A stretch of 17,334 nt of DNA, from the NCBI GenBank assembly GCA_003152255.1, contig PLZT01000150.1, positions 6,199 through 23,532 on the forward strand, in the 5' to 3' direction. The translations under genes and the position numbers were made by a program. How positions within the stretch are numbered: the first letter of the stretch is position 1; each line of letters begins with the position of its first letter. This document shows positions 1 to 6,744 of the stretch, piece after piece. This DNA comes from Methylocystaceae bacterium. GTDB taxonomy: Bacteria; Pseudomonadota; Alphaproteobacteria; Rhizobiales; Beijerinckiaceae. The notes below the pieces were generated by a model that saw only the letters and a list, made by a program, of their open reading frames with translations, had not been told where the DNA came from and searched no databases.

Positions 1-500
1 CGGGTCTTAGCGTCGAAAGCGGCGTCGTCGGCCGCTATGTGCATACGCAGATTTCCGACGGTCTCGGCAAGATCGCGGTTATCGTCGCGCTCGAATCGAA
101 GGGCGACAAGGAAGTTCTCGCGACGCTGGCGCGCCAGCTCGCCATGCATGTCGCCTCGGCCAATCCGCTGGCGATGACCGCCGCCGAGCTCGACGCGGCG
201 ACCGTCGAGCGCGAGAAAAATCTCTTGGCCGAGAAGAACGCCGGCAAGCCGCCGCATGTGCTGGAGAAGATCATCGAATCCGGCCTCAAGACCTATTACA
301 AGGAAGTGCTGCTGCCCGAGCAGGTCTCCAATCACCCCGACCACGCGGGCAAGACGGTCGCGCAGGCGGTGAAGGAAACCGAGGGCAAGGCCGGCGCGCC
401 GATCGCGATCAAGGGCTTCGTCCGCTACGCGCTGGGCGAGGGCATCGAGAAGGCGACGGGCGATTTCGCCGCCGAAGTGGCCGCCGCCGTCAAGGGCTGA
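1..500 (+). CDS. tsf: Elongation factor Ts, 3' part (5' end outside window)
   Basis: EF-Ts is the cytoplasmic guanine-nucleotide exchange factor that recycles EF-Tu-GDP during translation. The reading frame is open from base 3 without a start, so the gene enters from the left. The visible 165 or so residues are the C-terminal part of the family. They include the [17 protein letters not shown] stretch, the [15 protein letters not shown] segment and the C-terminal region with [10 protein letters not shown], ending at TGA 498-500. The usual partner rpsB would lie just upstream, outside the window. The ATG at 39 is internal and is not the start. Two terminator-like hairpins follow, so tsf probably closes the rpsB-tsf unit. 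Identity is secure; only the N-terminal half is unseen. Confidence 0.96.
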   Translation, partial: GLSVESGVVGRYVHTQISDGLGKIAVIVALESKGDKEVLATLARQLAMHVASANPLAMTAAELDAATVEREKNLLAEKNAGKPPHVLEKIIESGLKTYYKEVLLPEQVSNHPDHAGKTVAQAVKETEGKAGAPIAIKGFVRYALGEGIEKATGDFAAEVAAAVKG

Positions 501-507
501 CGCCGCG

Positions 508-528
508 CCGCCGAGGTCGGCGGTTTAT
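508..528 (+). terminator. Terminator-like hairpin after tsf
   Basis: A CCGCCGA / TCGGCGG inverted repeat (508-514 and 517-523) begins 8 bases after the tsf stop and is followed by TTTAT. As drawn the loop is only 2 bases; a realistic fold has 5 pairs and a 6-base loop. The T tract is short, so termination may be partial. Confidence 0.4.
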
Positions 529-554
529 CGTTGATATGACATGAGACGCGTCTT

Positions 555-585
555 GCGCCCGCTTGCGGCGCGGGCGCGTCCTTTT
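555..585 (+). terminator. Second terminator-like hairpin between tsf and pyrH
   Basis: An 8-bp perfect stem GCGCCCGC (555-562) / GCGGGCGC (570-577) encloses a 7-base loop and is followed by GTCCTTTT. It lies about 50 bases before the pyrH start. It is a better intrinsic terminator candidate than the hairpin at 508, though the T run is only four bases. Confidence 0.5.
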
Positions 586-637
586 GTATGAAGAACAGGC
601 AAAGCCGCACGAATCGCCGCAAAGAGAGAAGGGCCGC

Positions 638-1369
638 ATGACGACGAACCCCAGTCCGGCGAGCAGTTGGAAGCGCGTGGTCGTCAAGCTGTCGGGCGAG
701 GCGTTGATGGGCGATGGCCAACACGGCCTCGACGCGCCGACTCTGGCGCGCATCGCCCGTGATCTCGCGTCGGCCGCCGACACCGGGGTCGAAATCGCCG
801 TCGTCGTCGGCGGCGGCAATTTTTTTCGCGGCATCCAGGGAGCCGACAAGGGCATTGAGCGGGCGCGGGCCGATTCGATCGGCATGCTCGCCACGGTCAT
901 GAACGGCCTCGCATTGGAGCAGGCGGTCGAGGCGCAAGGTCGGCAGGCGCGCGCCTTGTCGGCCGTCTCCATGCCCTCGCTTTGCGAGTCCTATTCTCGC
1001 CGCGCGGCCTTGCACCATCTGGCCAAGGGCAGAGTGGTGATCGCGGCCGGCGGCACCGGCAATCCGTTTTTCACGACCGACACGGGCGCGGCGTTGCGCG
1101 CCGCCGAACTTTCCGCCGACGCGGTGCTCAAGGCGACGCAAGTCGATGGCGTCTACACCGCCGATCCGAAGCGCGATCCCGCGGCGCGGCGCTACGACGT
1201 CTTGACCCACGACCAAGCCATCGAACAAAATCTCGCGATCATGGATACGGCCGCGTTCGCGCTAGCGCGCGAGAATAAGATTCCGATCGTCGTCTTTTCG
1301 ATTCGCGAGGAGGGGGCGATCACCGCGACGCTAGGCGGCGTGGGCCGAGCCACGTATATCGTTCCATGA
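638..1369 (+). CDS. pyrH: UMP kinase
   Basis: Bacterial UMP kinase phosphorylates UMP to UDP with ATP in pyrimidine nucleotide synthesis; it is a cytosolic hexamer of the amino-acid kinase fold. The 243-residue product has the usual family length. Visible motifs are KLSGEALMG (from residue 17), GGGNFFRG (58-65), GTGNPFFTTD (from 139), and DGVYTADP (170-177), a typical nucleotide-binding region of the family. I chose ATG 638 because AGAGAGAAGG precedes it at good spacing and the protein then begins just before the conserved core. A longer TTG-started frame from 563 would begin inside the loop of the upstream hairpin. Its position between tsf and frr is the classic bacterial order. Confidence 0.96.
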   Translation: MTTNPSPASSWKRVVVKLSGEALMGDGQHGLDAPTLARIARDLASAADTGVEIAVVVGGGNFFRGIQGADKGIERARADSIGMLATVMNGLALEQAVEAQGRQARALSAVSMPSLCESYSRRAALHHLAKGRVVIAAGGTGNPFFTTDTGAALRAAELSADAVLKATQVDGVYTADPKRDPAARRYDVLTHDQAIEQNLAIMDTAAFALARENKIPIVVFSIREEGAITATLGGVGRATYIVP

Positions 1370-1510
1370 CCGTCCCGCCGCCGTCGGTAGGCGCGGCGCG
1401 GATGGGCGCTCTCGAAGTTCGGGCCGCGGGAAAAACCCGAGCAACGGCGTGCGAAGCTGTTATTATCCGTTCACGAACCGAAACCCGAAAATAGACAGGC
1501 TGCGACCGAT
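1370..1510. other. Intergenic region pyrH-frr
   Basis: This 141-bp gap is GC-rich at its left end and more AT-rich near frr (TTATTATCC around 1458-1468). It holds a small CGGG-AAAAA-CCCG inverted repeat near 1428-1440 without a following T tract. A TATTAT sequence could be a -10 element, but I see no convincing -35 partner. It could carry a weak frr promoter; I make no firm call. Confidence 0.3.
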
Positions 1511-2071
1511 ATGAGTCAGACTTTCGATATCGCCGATTTGAAGCGCCGCATGCAGGGCGCGCTCGCCACCCTGAAGCATGAGTTCGGCGGACTGCGAACC
1601 GGCCGCGCCTCGGCCTCGCTGGTCGAGCCCGTGCATGTCGACGCCTACGGGCAATCCACCCCGCTCAATCAGGTCGCCACCATCAGCGTGCCCGAGGCTC
1701 GCCTTATTTCCGTTCAGGTGTGGGACAAGGCTCTCGTCGGCGCCGTGGAGCGGGCGATTCGCGACGCCAATTTGGGGCTGAGCCCCAATGTGGAGGGGCA
1801 GACGCTCCGGATTCGCACGCCGGAGCTGAACGAGCAGCGCCGCAAGGAGTTGGTCAAGGTCGCTCACAAATATGCCGAGGAAGCCCGCGTCTCCGTGCGC
1901 CACGTTCGCCGCGATGGTATCGATATTTTAAAGAAACTATTGAAAGATCATGCTATTCCAGAAGACGATGAAAAACGTCACGAGGCCGAGGTGCAAAAGG
2001 CCACCGACGAGTCGGTTCGCGAGATCGACAGCGCGCTCGCGGCCAAGGAAAAGGAAATTATGCAGGTGTGA
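1511..2071 (+). CDS. frr: Ribosome recycling factor
   Basis: RRF splits post-termination ribosomes together with EF-G so that subunits can be reused. The 186-residue product matches the family length of about 185. Recognisable stretches are [10 protein letters not shown] near the N-terminus, the [22 protein letters not shown] segment (starting ahead of residue 100) and the C-terminal helix with [17 protein letters not shown] 1511 follows AGACAGG at a reasonable distance. The gene sits in the standard pyrH-frr-uppS order. One oddity is a run of AT-rich, low-preference codons including TTA and CTA at 1919-1980, in otherwise GC-rich coding sequence; the encoded protein there looks normal. Confidence 0.96.
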   Translation: MSQTFDIADLKRRMQGALATLKHEFGGLRTGRASASLVEPVHVDAYGQSTPLNQVATISVPEARLISVQVWDKALVGAVERAIRDANLGLSPNVEGQTLRIRTPELNEQRRKELVKVAHKYAEEARVSVRHVRRDGIDILKKLLKDHAIPEDDEKRHEAEVQKATDESVREIDSALAAKEKEIMQV

Positions 2072-2172
2072 ATTGCGTGTAATATGCGGCGACGGGCGTC
2101 AATCGCGAATTTCGGCCTCATGTGGCGGCAATCGCGAGGGGGATGTCATGGACCATGATTTGGATTGGTGAA

Positions 2173-2964
2173 ATGGCGGATGGCGATGTTTTGGACCTTA
2201 TAGGCGCCGCGAATGACGCGGGAGCCGTTTTGCGCCGCGTCCCGCGCCATGTCGCGTTAATCATGGATGGCAATGGCCGTTGGGCATCCCAACGCGGCCT
2301 GCCGCGATTCGAAGGCCATCGGCGCGGCGTGGAGGCGTTGAGGCGGGCGGTGCGCGCGGCGATCGAGCTGCGGATCGAATATTTGACCGTTTATTCTTTC
2401 TCGGTCGAAAACTGGTCGCGCCCGCGCGAAGAAGTGCAGGGGCTTCTTGGCCTGTTGCATCGTTTTATCCGCAAGGATCTCGCTGAACTCGACGCCAACA
2501 ACGTGCGAGTGCAGGTGATCGGCGCGCGTTCGGATCTTCCAACGGATGTCGCGGAACTTCTGCTCGAGGCCGAGCGCGACACGAAGGAAAACACGGGCCT
2601 GACGCTGGTGGTGGCCTTCAATTACGGCGCCAGACAGGAAATCGCCGCCGCGGCGCGGGCGCTGGCGCAAGAGGTTCTCGAGGGACGGCTTTCCCTGAGC
2701 GAGATCGACGCCGGGGCGATAGCCTCGCGGCTGCATACGGCCGACATTCCCGATCCGGATCTCATTATCAGGACGTCCGGCGAGCAAAGATTGTCGAACT
2801 TCTTGCTTTGGCAGGCGGCTTACGCCGAATTTGTGTTTTTGCCGATCAACTGGCCCGATTTCGATAAGACCGCGTTCGAGGCGGCGATCAGCGACTATTC
2901 GAATAGAGACCGTCGTTTCGGACAGCTTGGCACCGTCGCGTGCAACGCGAAGACCGCTTCATGA
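2173..2964 (+). CDS. uppS: Undecaprenyl diphosphate synthase (cis-prenyltransferase)
   Basis: UppS adds isopentenyl units in cis to farnesyl-PP, making the C55 carrier lipid used for peptidoglycan and polysaccharide export. Family motifs are clear: RHVALIMDGNGRWAS with the catalytic Asp at residue 32, YSFSVENWSRP, RTSGEQRLSNFLLWQ, and YAEFVFLP near the C-terminus. The start is uncertain. ATG 2173 gives 263 residues and a short lead into the conserved core, but its GGTGA is very close. ATG 2155 has GAGGGGG about 12 bases upstream, and ATG 2143 and GTG 2122 are also in frame. The stop overlaps the cdsA start as ATGA, so the two are translationally coupled. With dxr downstream, the operon supplies both the isoprenoid route and this polyprenol product. 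Confidence 0.94.
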   Translation: MADGDVLDLIGAANDAGAVLRRVPRHVALIMDGNGRWASQRGLPRFEGHRRGVEALRRAVRAAIELRIEYLTVYSFSVENWSRPREEVQGLLGLLHRFIRKDLAELDANNVRVQVIGARSDLPTDVAELLLEAERDTKENTGLTLVVAFNYGARQEIAAAARALAQEVLEGRLSLSEIDAGAIASRLHTADIPDPDLIIRTSGEQRLSNFLLWQAAYAEFVFLPINWPDFDKTAFEAAISDYSNRDRRFGQLGTVACNAKTAS

Positions 2965-3872
2965 ACGAGGCGGATCGCGACGAAGGCGGCGCTCCGGCTC
3001 CGGCTCCGGTCGCTCGCGAGCAGGGCGACGCGCAAGCTTCGAAAGCGAAGTCGGGTGGATTTGGTGATCTCGGTCCGCGCGTGGTTTCCGCGCTGGTGCT
3101 GACCGCGCTGGCCGTGGCGGCGTTGATCGTCGGCGGCCATGTATTCGTGCTGTTCTGGTTGATTGCCGCATTCGCGATCAATTGGGAATGGCAGGGCCTG
3201 ATAGGCGGCGAGCGGCGGCTCGCCCGCGTCGTGATCGGCGGCGTCGCCCTGTCGGTCGCGGCGGGCTTCACACATGCGAGCGAGACGATCCCGGGTTTGC
3301 TCGTGCTCATATCGCTCGCGGGCGTCGTGGCGATACTCGCCGGTCCCGCGCGACGACTTTGGGCCTTCGTCGGCCTGATATACGCGGGAGCGCTCGTGGT
3401 TTCGGTCTGCGCGCTGCGGGATTCGCCGGGCGTCGGCCTGTTGGCGGTGGCTTGGCTGTTCGCGCTGGTTTGGGGCACTGACGTCTTCGCTTATTTTGGC
3501 GGCCGCATGATTGGCGGACCCAAGCTTTGGCCGCGGGTTTCCGCCGGGAAAACCTGGTCCGGAACGATCACGGGCGTGCTGAGCGGCGCCTTGCTGGGTC
3601 TCGCCGTCTTCCATTTTGGCGCCGCCGGCCTGACCAAGAGCCTGCCCATCTTTCTGGCGAGCCTTGTCGCCGCCGCGCTGGCGCAAGTCGGCGATCTCGG
3701 CGAATCCATGGTGAAGCGGCGCTTCGGCGTCAAGGATTCAAGCCAGTTGATTCCGGGACACGGAGGGGTGATGGATCGACTCGACGGCTTCATCTTCGCG
3801 AGCCTCTTCGCGGCCCTGCTTGGGGCTTTTCGCGGCTTGTCGTCGACAGCCGCCGGCGTCTTTTCTTGGTAG
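2961..3872 (+). CDS. cdsA: Phosphatidate cytidylyltransferase (CDP-diacylglycerol synthase)
   Basis: CdsA makes CDP-diacylglycerol from phosphatidic acid and CTP, the precursor of membrane phospholipids; it is an integral inner-membrane enzyme. The 303-residue product has a hydrophilic head of about 35 residues and then many hydrophobic segments spanning the rest. Near the C-terminus it carries the family signature: MVKRRFGVKDSSQ with K258-D259, then PGHGG with H267, and DRLD at 272-275. ATG 2961 overlaps the uppS stop by 4 bases (ATGA). A frame from GTG 2940 is possible but would run into uppS. The first 30 or so residues are low-complexity (Ala, Pro, Glu). It ends 10 bases before dxr. Confidence 0.95.
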   Translation: MNEADRDEGGAPAPAPVAREQGDAQASKAKSGGFGDLGPRVVSALVLTALAVAALIVGGHVFVLFWLIAAFAINWEWQGLIGGERRLARVVIGGVALSVAAGFTHASETIPGLLVLISLAGVVAILAGPARRLWAFVGLIYAGALVVSVCALRDSPGVGLLAVAWLFALVWGTDVFAYFGGRMIGGPKLWPRVSAGKTWSGTITGVLSGALLGLAVFHFGAAGLTKSLPIFLASLVAAALAQVGDLGESMVKRRFGVKDSSQLIPGHGGVMDRLDGFIFASLFAALLGAFRGLSSTAAGVFSW

Positions 3873-3882
3873 GCGGAATATC

Positions 3883-5097
3883 ATGGGTTCGAGCACTAGA
3901 CCGGCCAGGGCGACGGCTTCGAGCGGCGCATCGCCTCGCCGCATTGTTCTTCTTGGCGCCACCGGCTCCATCGGAGCCTCGACGCTAGATCTGGTCGAGC
4001 GCAATCCGGAAAGCTTCGTCGTGGTGGCGATCGCTGGCGGGCGCGACCACGCCGCCTTGGCGCGGATCGCGCTGGCCTTCAGGCCCGAATTCGTGGCGAT
4101 TCGGGACGAGAGCGCCTATGCGCCGCTGAAGGAGGCCTTGGCCGGGACAAATATTCAGGTCGCCGCTGGACGCGAAGCTGTGATCGAAGCGGCGACGCGC
4201 GAGGCCGATCTCTTGGTTAGCGCCATCGTCGGCGCCGCAGGGGTCGAGCCGACCCACGCGGCGATCGAGGCCGGCCGCGACGTGGCGCTCGCCAATAAGG
4301 AATGCCTGGTCTGCGCCGGCGTCCCCTTCATGCGCGCGGCGCGCGAGGCCGGGGTGAGGCTCCTGCCGATGGACAGCGAGCACAACGCGATTTTTCAAGC
4401 ATTGGGCGGAGCGGATCCGGCGACGATCGAGCGCATGATCATCACCGCTTCCGGCGGGCCGTTTCGAACCTGGACCAAGGAAGCCATCGAAAACGCGACC
4501 GTCGCCGAAGCGCTCAACCATCCCAATTGGTCGATGGGACCCAAAATCACGATCGATTCCGCCACGATGATGAACAAGGGCCTCGAATTGATCGAGGCGC
4601 ATCACCTTTTCGGCGTTCCCGCTTCCAAGCTCGACGTTGTCGTTCATCCCCAGTCGATCGTCCATGGCCTCGTATCCTTTGCCGACGGCGCCGTGACGGC
4701 GGGAATGGGCGCGCCCGACATGCGGGTGCCGATTTCCCATTGTCTCGGCTTTCCCGACCGTTTGGCGGCGCCGACGCCGCGCCTCGATCTGGCGGCGATC
4801 GGCTCCCTCACTTTCGAGCGTCCCGATTATGACCGCTTCCCCTCGCTCAGGCTGGCGCTGGACGCGCTGGCGGCGGGCGCGGGCCTGCCGACCGTGCTGA
4901 ACGCCGCCAATGAAATCGCCGTCGAGGCGTTTCTGGCCGGGCGCATCGCGTTTGGCGGCATTGCGCGGCACGTGGCGGAGGCTATCGACGCGGCGCTGGG
5001 GAATGGCTCCGCGAAAGAACCCGCCACGGTGGCGGAAGCGCTCGGCGTTGACCATATTGTGAGAGAAAGGTCGCGGGCCATCTTGGCGGGGCGGTAG
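3883..5097 (+). CDS. dxr: 1-deoxy-D-xylulose 5-phosphate reductoisomerase
   Basis: Dxr converts DXP to 2-C-methyl-D-erythritol 4-phosphate with NADPH and a divalent metal, the committed step of the MEP isoprenoid pathway. The 404-residue product shows the NADPH-binding GATGSIG (from residue 25), ANKECLVCAG, MDSEHNAIFQAL with the metal-binding acidic pair D164/E166, the ASGGPF active-site loop, and HPNWSMGPKITIDSATMMNK followed by GLELIEAHHLF. HPQSIVHG is also present. ATG 3883 lies 10 bases after the cdsA stop with a GGCGGAA upstream; the in-frame ATG-like start at 3820 would overlap cdsA and adds an unrelated tail. A co-transcribed uppS upstream uses the isoprenoid units this pathway provides. 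Confidence 0.96.
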   Translation: MGSSTRPARATASSGASPRRIVLLGATGSIGASTLDLVERNPESFVVVAIAGGRDHAALARIALAFRPEFVAIRDESAYAPLKEALAGTNIQVAAGREAVIEAATREADLLVSAIVGAAGVEPTHAAIEAGRDVALANKECLVCAGVPFMRAAREAGVRLLPMDSEHNAIFQALGGADPATIERMIITASGGPFRTWTKEAIENATVAEALNHPNWSMGPKITIDSATMMNKGLELIEAHHLFGVPASKLDVVVHPQSIVHGLVSFADGAVTAGMGAPDMRVPISHCLGFPDRLAAPTPRLDLAAIGSLTFERPDYDRFPSLRLALDALAAGAGLPTVLNAANEIAVEAFLAGRIAFGGIARHVAEAIDAALGNGSAKEPATVAEALGVDHIVRERSRAILAGR

Positions 5098-5182
5098 GCT
5101 TGGGGCAGTTTAACGTTTCAGTAACCAAGCGGGCCGCGAGCGGCCAGCGGTGTGGCGTTAGCGTGCAAGGAGCTCGAATCAT
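5098..5182. other. Structured dxr-rseP spacer
   Basis: The 85-bp spacer holds two inverted repeats: GCTTGG (5098-5103) with CCAAGC (5125-5130), and GGCCGC-GA-GCGGCC (5132-5145). Neither is followed by a T tract, so these are not convincing terminators. AAGGAG at 5167-5172 is the rseP ribosome-binding site. The paired elements could shape the 5' leader of rseP, but this is inference. Confidence 0.3.
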
Positions 5183-6337
5183 ATGGATTTCCTCATGACT
5201 GTCGTGAGTTACGTCTTGCCCTTCCTGGTTGTTCTGAGCGTCGTCGTGTTCGTGCACGAATATGGTCATTTCATTGTCGGGCGGTGGTGCGGCATCAAGG
5301 TGGACGCTTTTTCGCTCGGCTTCGGACCAGAGCTTTGCGCCTTCGACGACAGAAAGGGGACGCGCTGGCGCATCGCCGCGATCCCGCTCGGCGGCTACGT
5401 TAAATTCCACGGAGACGCCAACGCCGCCAGCGGCGTCGACTCATCCTCGCTGACGCGGATGTCCGAAGCCGAGCGCTCCGTGACCTTCTTCGCGCAACCG
5501 GTCTGGAAGCGCGCCGCGACGGTTTTCGCCGGCCCTCTGTTCAACTTCCTGCTGGCCATCGGGATTTTCGCGGGAATATACGCTTATTTCGGGCAGCCCG
5601 TGCTGGTTGACGGACAGGTGGTCGTGACGCCTCGAATTTCCGCCGTCCAACCGGGCGGCGCGGGTGCCGCGGCGGGTTTCCGCGCGGGCGACGTGGTGAA
5701 GTCGGTCGACGGCGAACCCATCGAGAGTTTCTCGAAGTTCCAACGGGTGATAGCGGCTTCCGCCGATAAGCAGTTGCATATCGAGGTTCTGCGCGACAAA
5801 CAGGAAACGCTCCTTACCGCGACGCCCACGCTCACCGAAATCGAAGCGGCGAACGGAAAGGTCAAGGTTGGCAGGCTGGGCTTGAATTCGAGCGCGGACT
5901 TTCGCGACATGCTCATGCGGCCGTGCACCCCCGTCGAAGCGGTCGGCCTTGGGCTCCGCGAGACCTGGAACATCGTCAAACAAACCGGACATTTCGTCGG
6001 GGGGCTGCTGAGCGGTCGCGAAAACGCCAACCAACTTTCGGGCCCCATCGGCATCGCTGAGGCTTCCGGCCAGATGGCCCAGCAGATTCCGACGCTTGGC
6101 GTGTGGCCCCTGGTCAATTTGATCGCGCTGCTCTCGGTGTCGATTGGACTGTTGAACCTGATGCCCGTCCCGCTTCTGGACGGCGGCCATCTTTTGTTCT
6201 TCGCCATCGAGGCGTTTCGCGGCCGCGCCCTGAATGAGCGGGTGCAGGAATACGCCTTCCGAATCGGACTGGCGATGGTGTGTTCGCTAATGCTCTTCGC
6301 GACTTACAACGATCTGGCGCGGCATCTGCACCTTTGA
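5183..6337 (+). CDS. rseP: RseP-type site-2 intramembrane zinc metalloprotease
   Basis: RseP-family proteases cut transmembrane segments of anti-sigma factors and signal peptides inside the inner membrane. The 384-residue product begins with a hydrophobic helix carrying the zinc motif HEYGH (H25, E26, H29). A second hydrophobic segment lies near residues 112-133, followed by one PDZ domain (about 145-215, with GAAAGFRAGDVV). The C-terminal membrane motif is NLMPVPLLDGG (N325 to D333 and beyond), where the Asp is the third zinc ligand. ATG 5183 has AAGGAG ten bases upstream. Alphaproteobacterial versions commonly have this length and are often called MmpA. It is encoded next to bamA, as in many Proteobacteria. 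Its local substrate is not evident here. Confidence 0.94.
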   Translation: MDFLMTVVSYVLPFLVVLSVVVFVHEYGHFIVGRWCGIKVDAFSLGFGPELCAFDDRKGTRWRIAAIPLGGYVKFHGDANAASGVDSSSLTRMSEAERSVTFFAQPVWKRAATVFAGPLFNFLLAIGIFAGIYAYFGQPVLVDGQVVVTPRISAVQPGGAGAAAGFRAGDVVKSVDGEPIESFSKFQRVIAASADKQLHIEVLRDKQETLLTATPTLTEIEAANGKVKVGRLGLNSSADFRDMLMRPCTPVEAVGLGLRETWNIVKQTGHFVGGLLSGRENANQLSGPIGIAEASGQMAQQIPTLGVWPLVNLIALLSVSIGLLNLMPVPLLDGGHLLFFAIEAFRGRALNERVQEYAFRIGLAMVCSLMLFATYNDLARHLHL

Positions 6338-6744
6338 TCTTCCCGCGCCCGCGTCGGCCGCGCCCAATTGCCCATGTGCGCTAACCTATTGTAATCCCGC
6401 TTCGCCCGCTTGGCCTTACCGACCGAGCGGGCGAAGCAGCGGAGCGCCCTGGAGGCGGCGCCTTTCGTCCCTTTTCGCAATGCAAAAGAAACGTGGCGAT
6501 TCTTTAAGAGATTCCGCGCGGGCGTCGCCGGCGTTAACCTTCTATTGGGCACGATATGTGGCTTTCCGGTCACGGCTTCGACAAATTGCTGTTTCATTAC
6601 TCCTTCGGCATTTGCAGCATTCGTTAAACCTTGTAGAAGGGATATACGGATCAGACAAAGGGCGCGCGTGCGACGCGCGTCCATGTGCGAGAGGCCCGCG
6701 CCGCGCCCAGGGGCGGCGGTAGTTGCGACGAGGACCAGGATTAC
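6338..6744. other. 407-bp intergenic region rseP-bamA
   Basis: No convincing gene lies here; open frames on both strands run across a palindrome and show no family resemblance. It contains a 39-base inverted repeat (6399-6437), a weaker GC stem near 6442-6460 followed by CTTTCGTCCCTTTT, and an AT-richer stretch around 6480-6660 that probably carries the bamA promoter. Candidate sequences there (for example GATATA near 6640) lack a confident -35 partner, so I do not place a promoter. GAGGACCAGGA just upstream of 6745 serves as the bamA ribosome-binding site. Confidence 0.5.
6399..6437. repeat. Long palindrome, REP-like or terminator-like stem-loop
   Basis: GCTTCGCCCGCTTGG (6399-6413) and CCGAGCGGGCGAAGC (6423-6437) form a 15-bp stem with one G-T wobble and a 9-base loop. 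Neither strand has a T tract after the stem, so an ordinary intrinsic terminator is unlikely. The size and near-perfect symmetry fit an interspersed palindromic element, or a 3'-end stabilising hairpin for the rseP transcript. Confidence 0.6.

Noticed and set aside
2100..2137. CAATCGCGA repeated at 2100-2108 and 2129-2137 before uppS
   Set aside because: A 9-base repeat in a short GC-rich spacer is plausible by chance and shows no operator-like symmetry or promoter context.
2895..3686. Minus-strand frame of 263 codons opposite cdsA
   Set aside because: It is the shadow of a secure membrane-protein gene; composition is Arg/Gln/Asp-rich without any motif.
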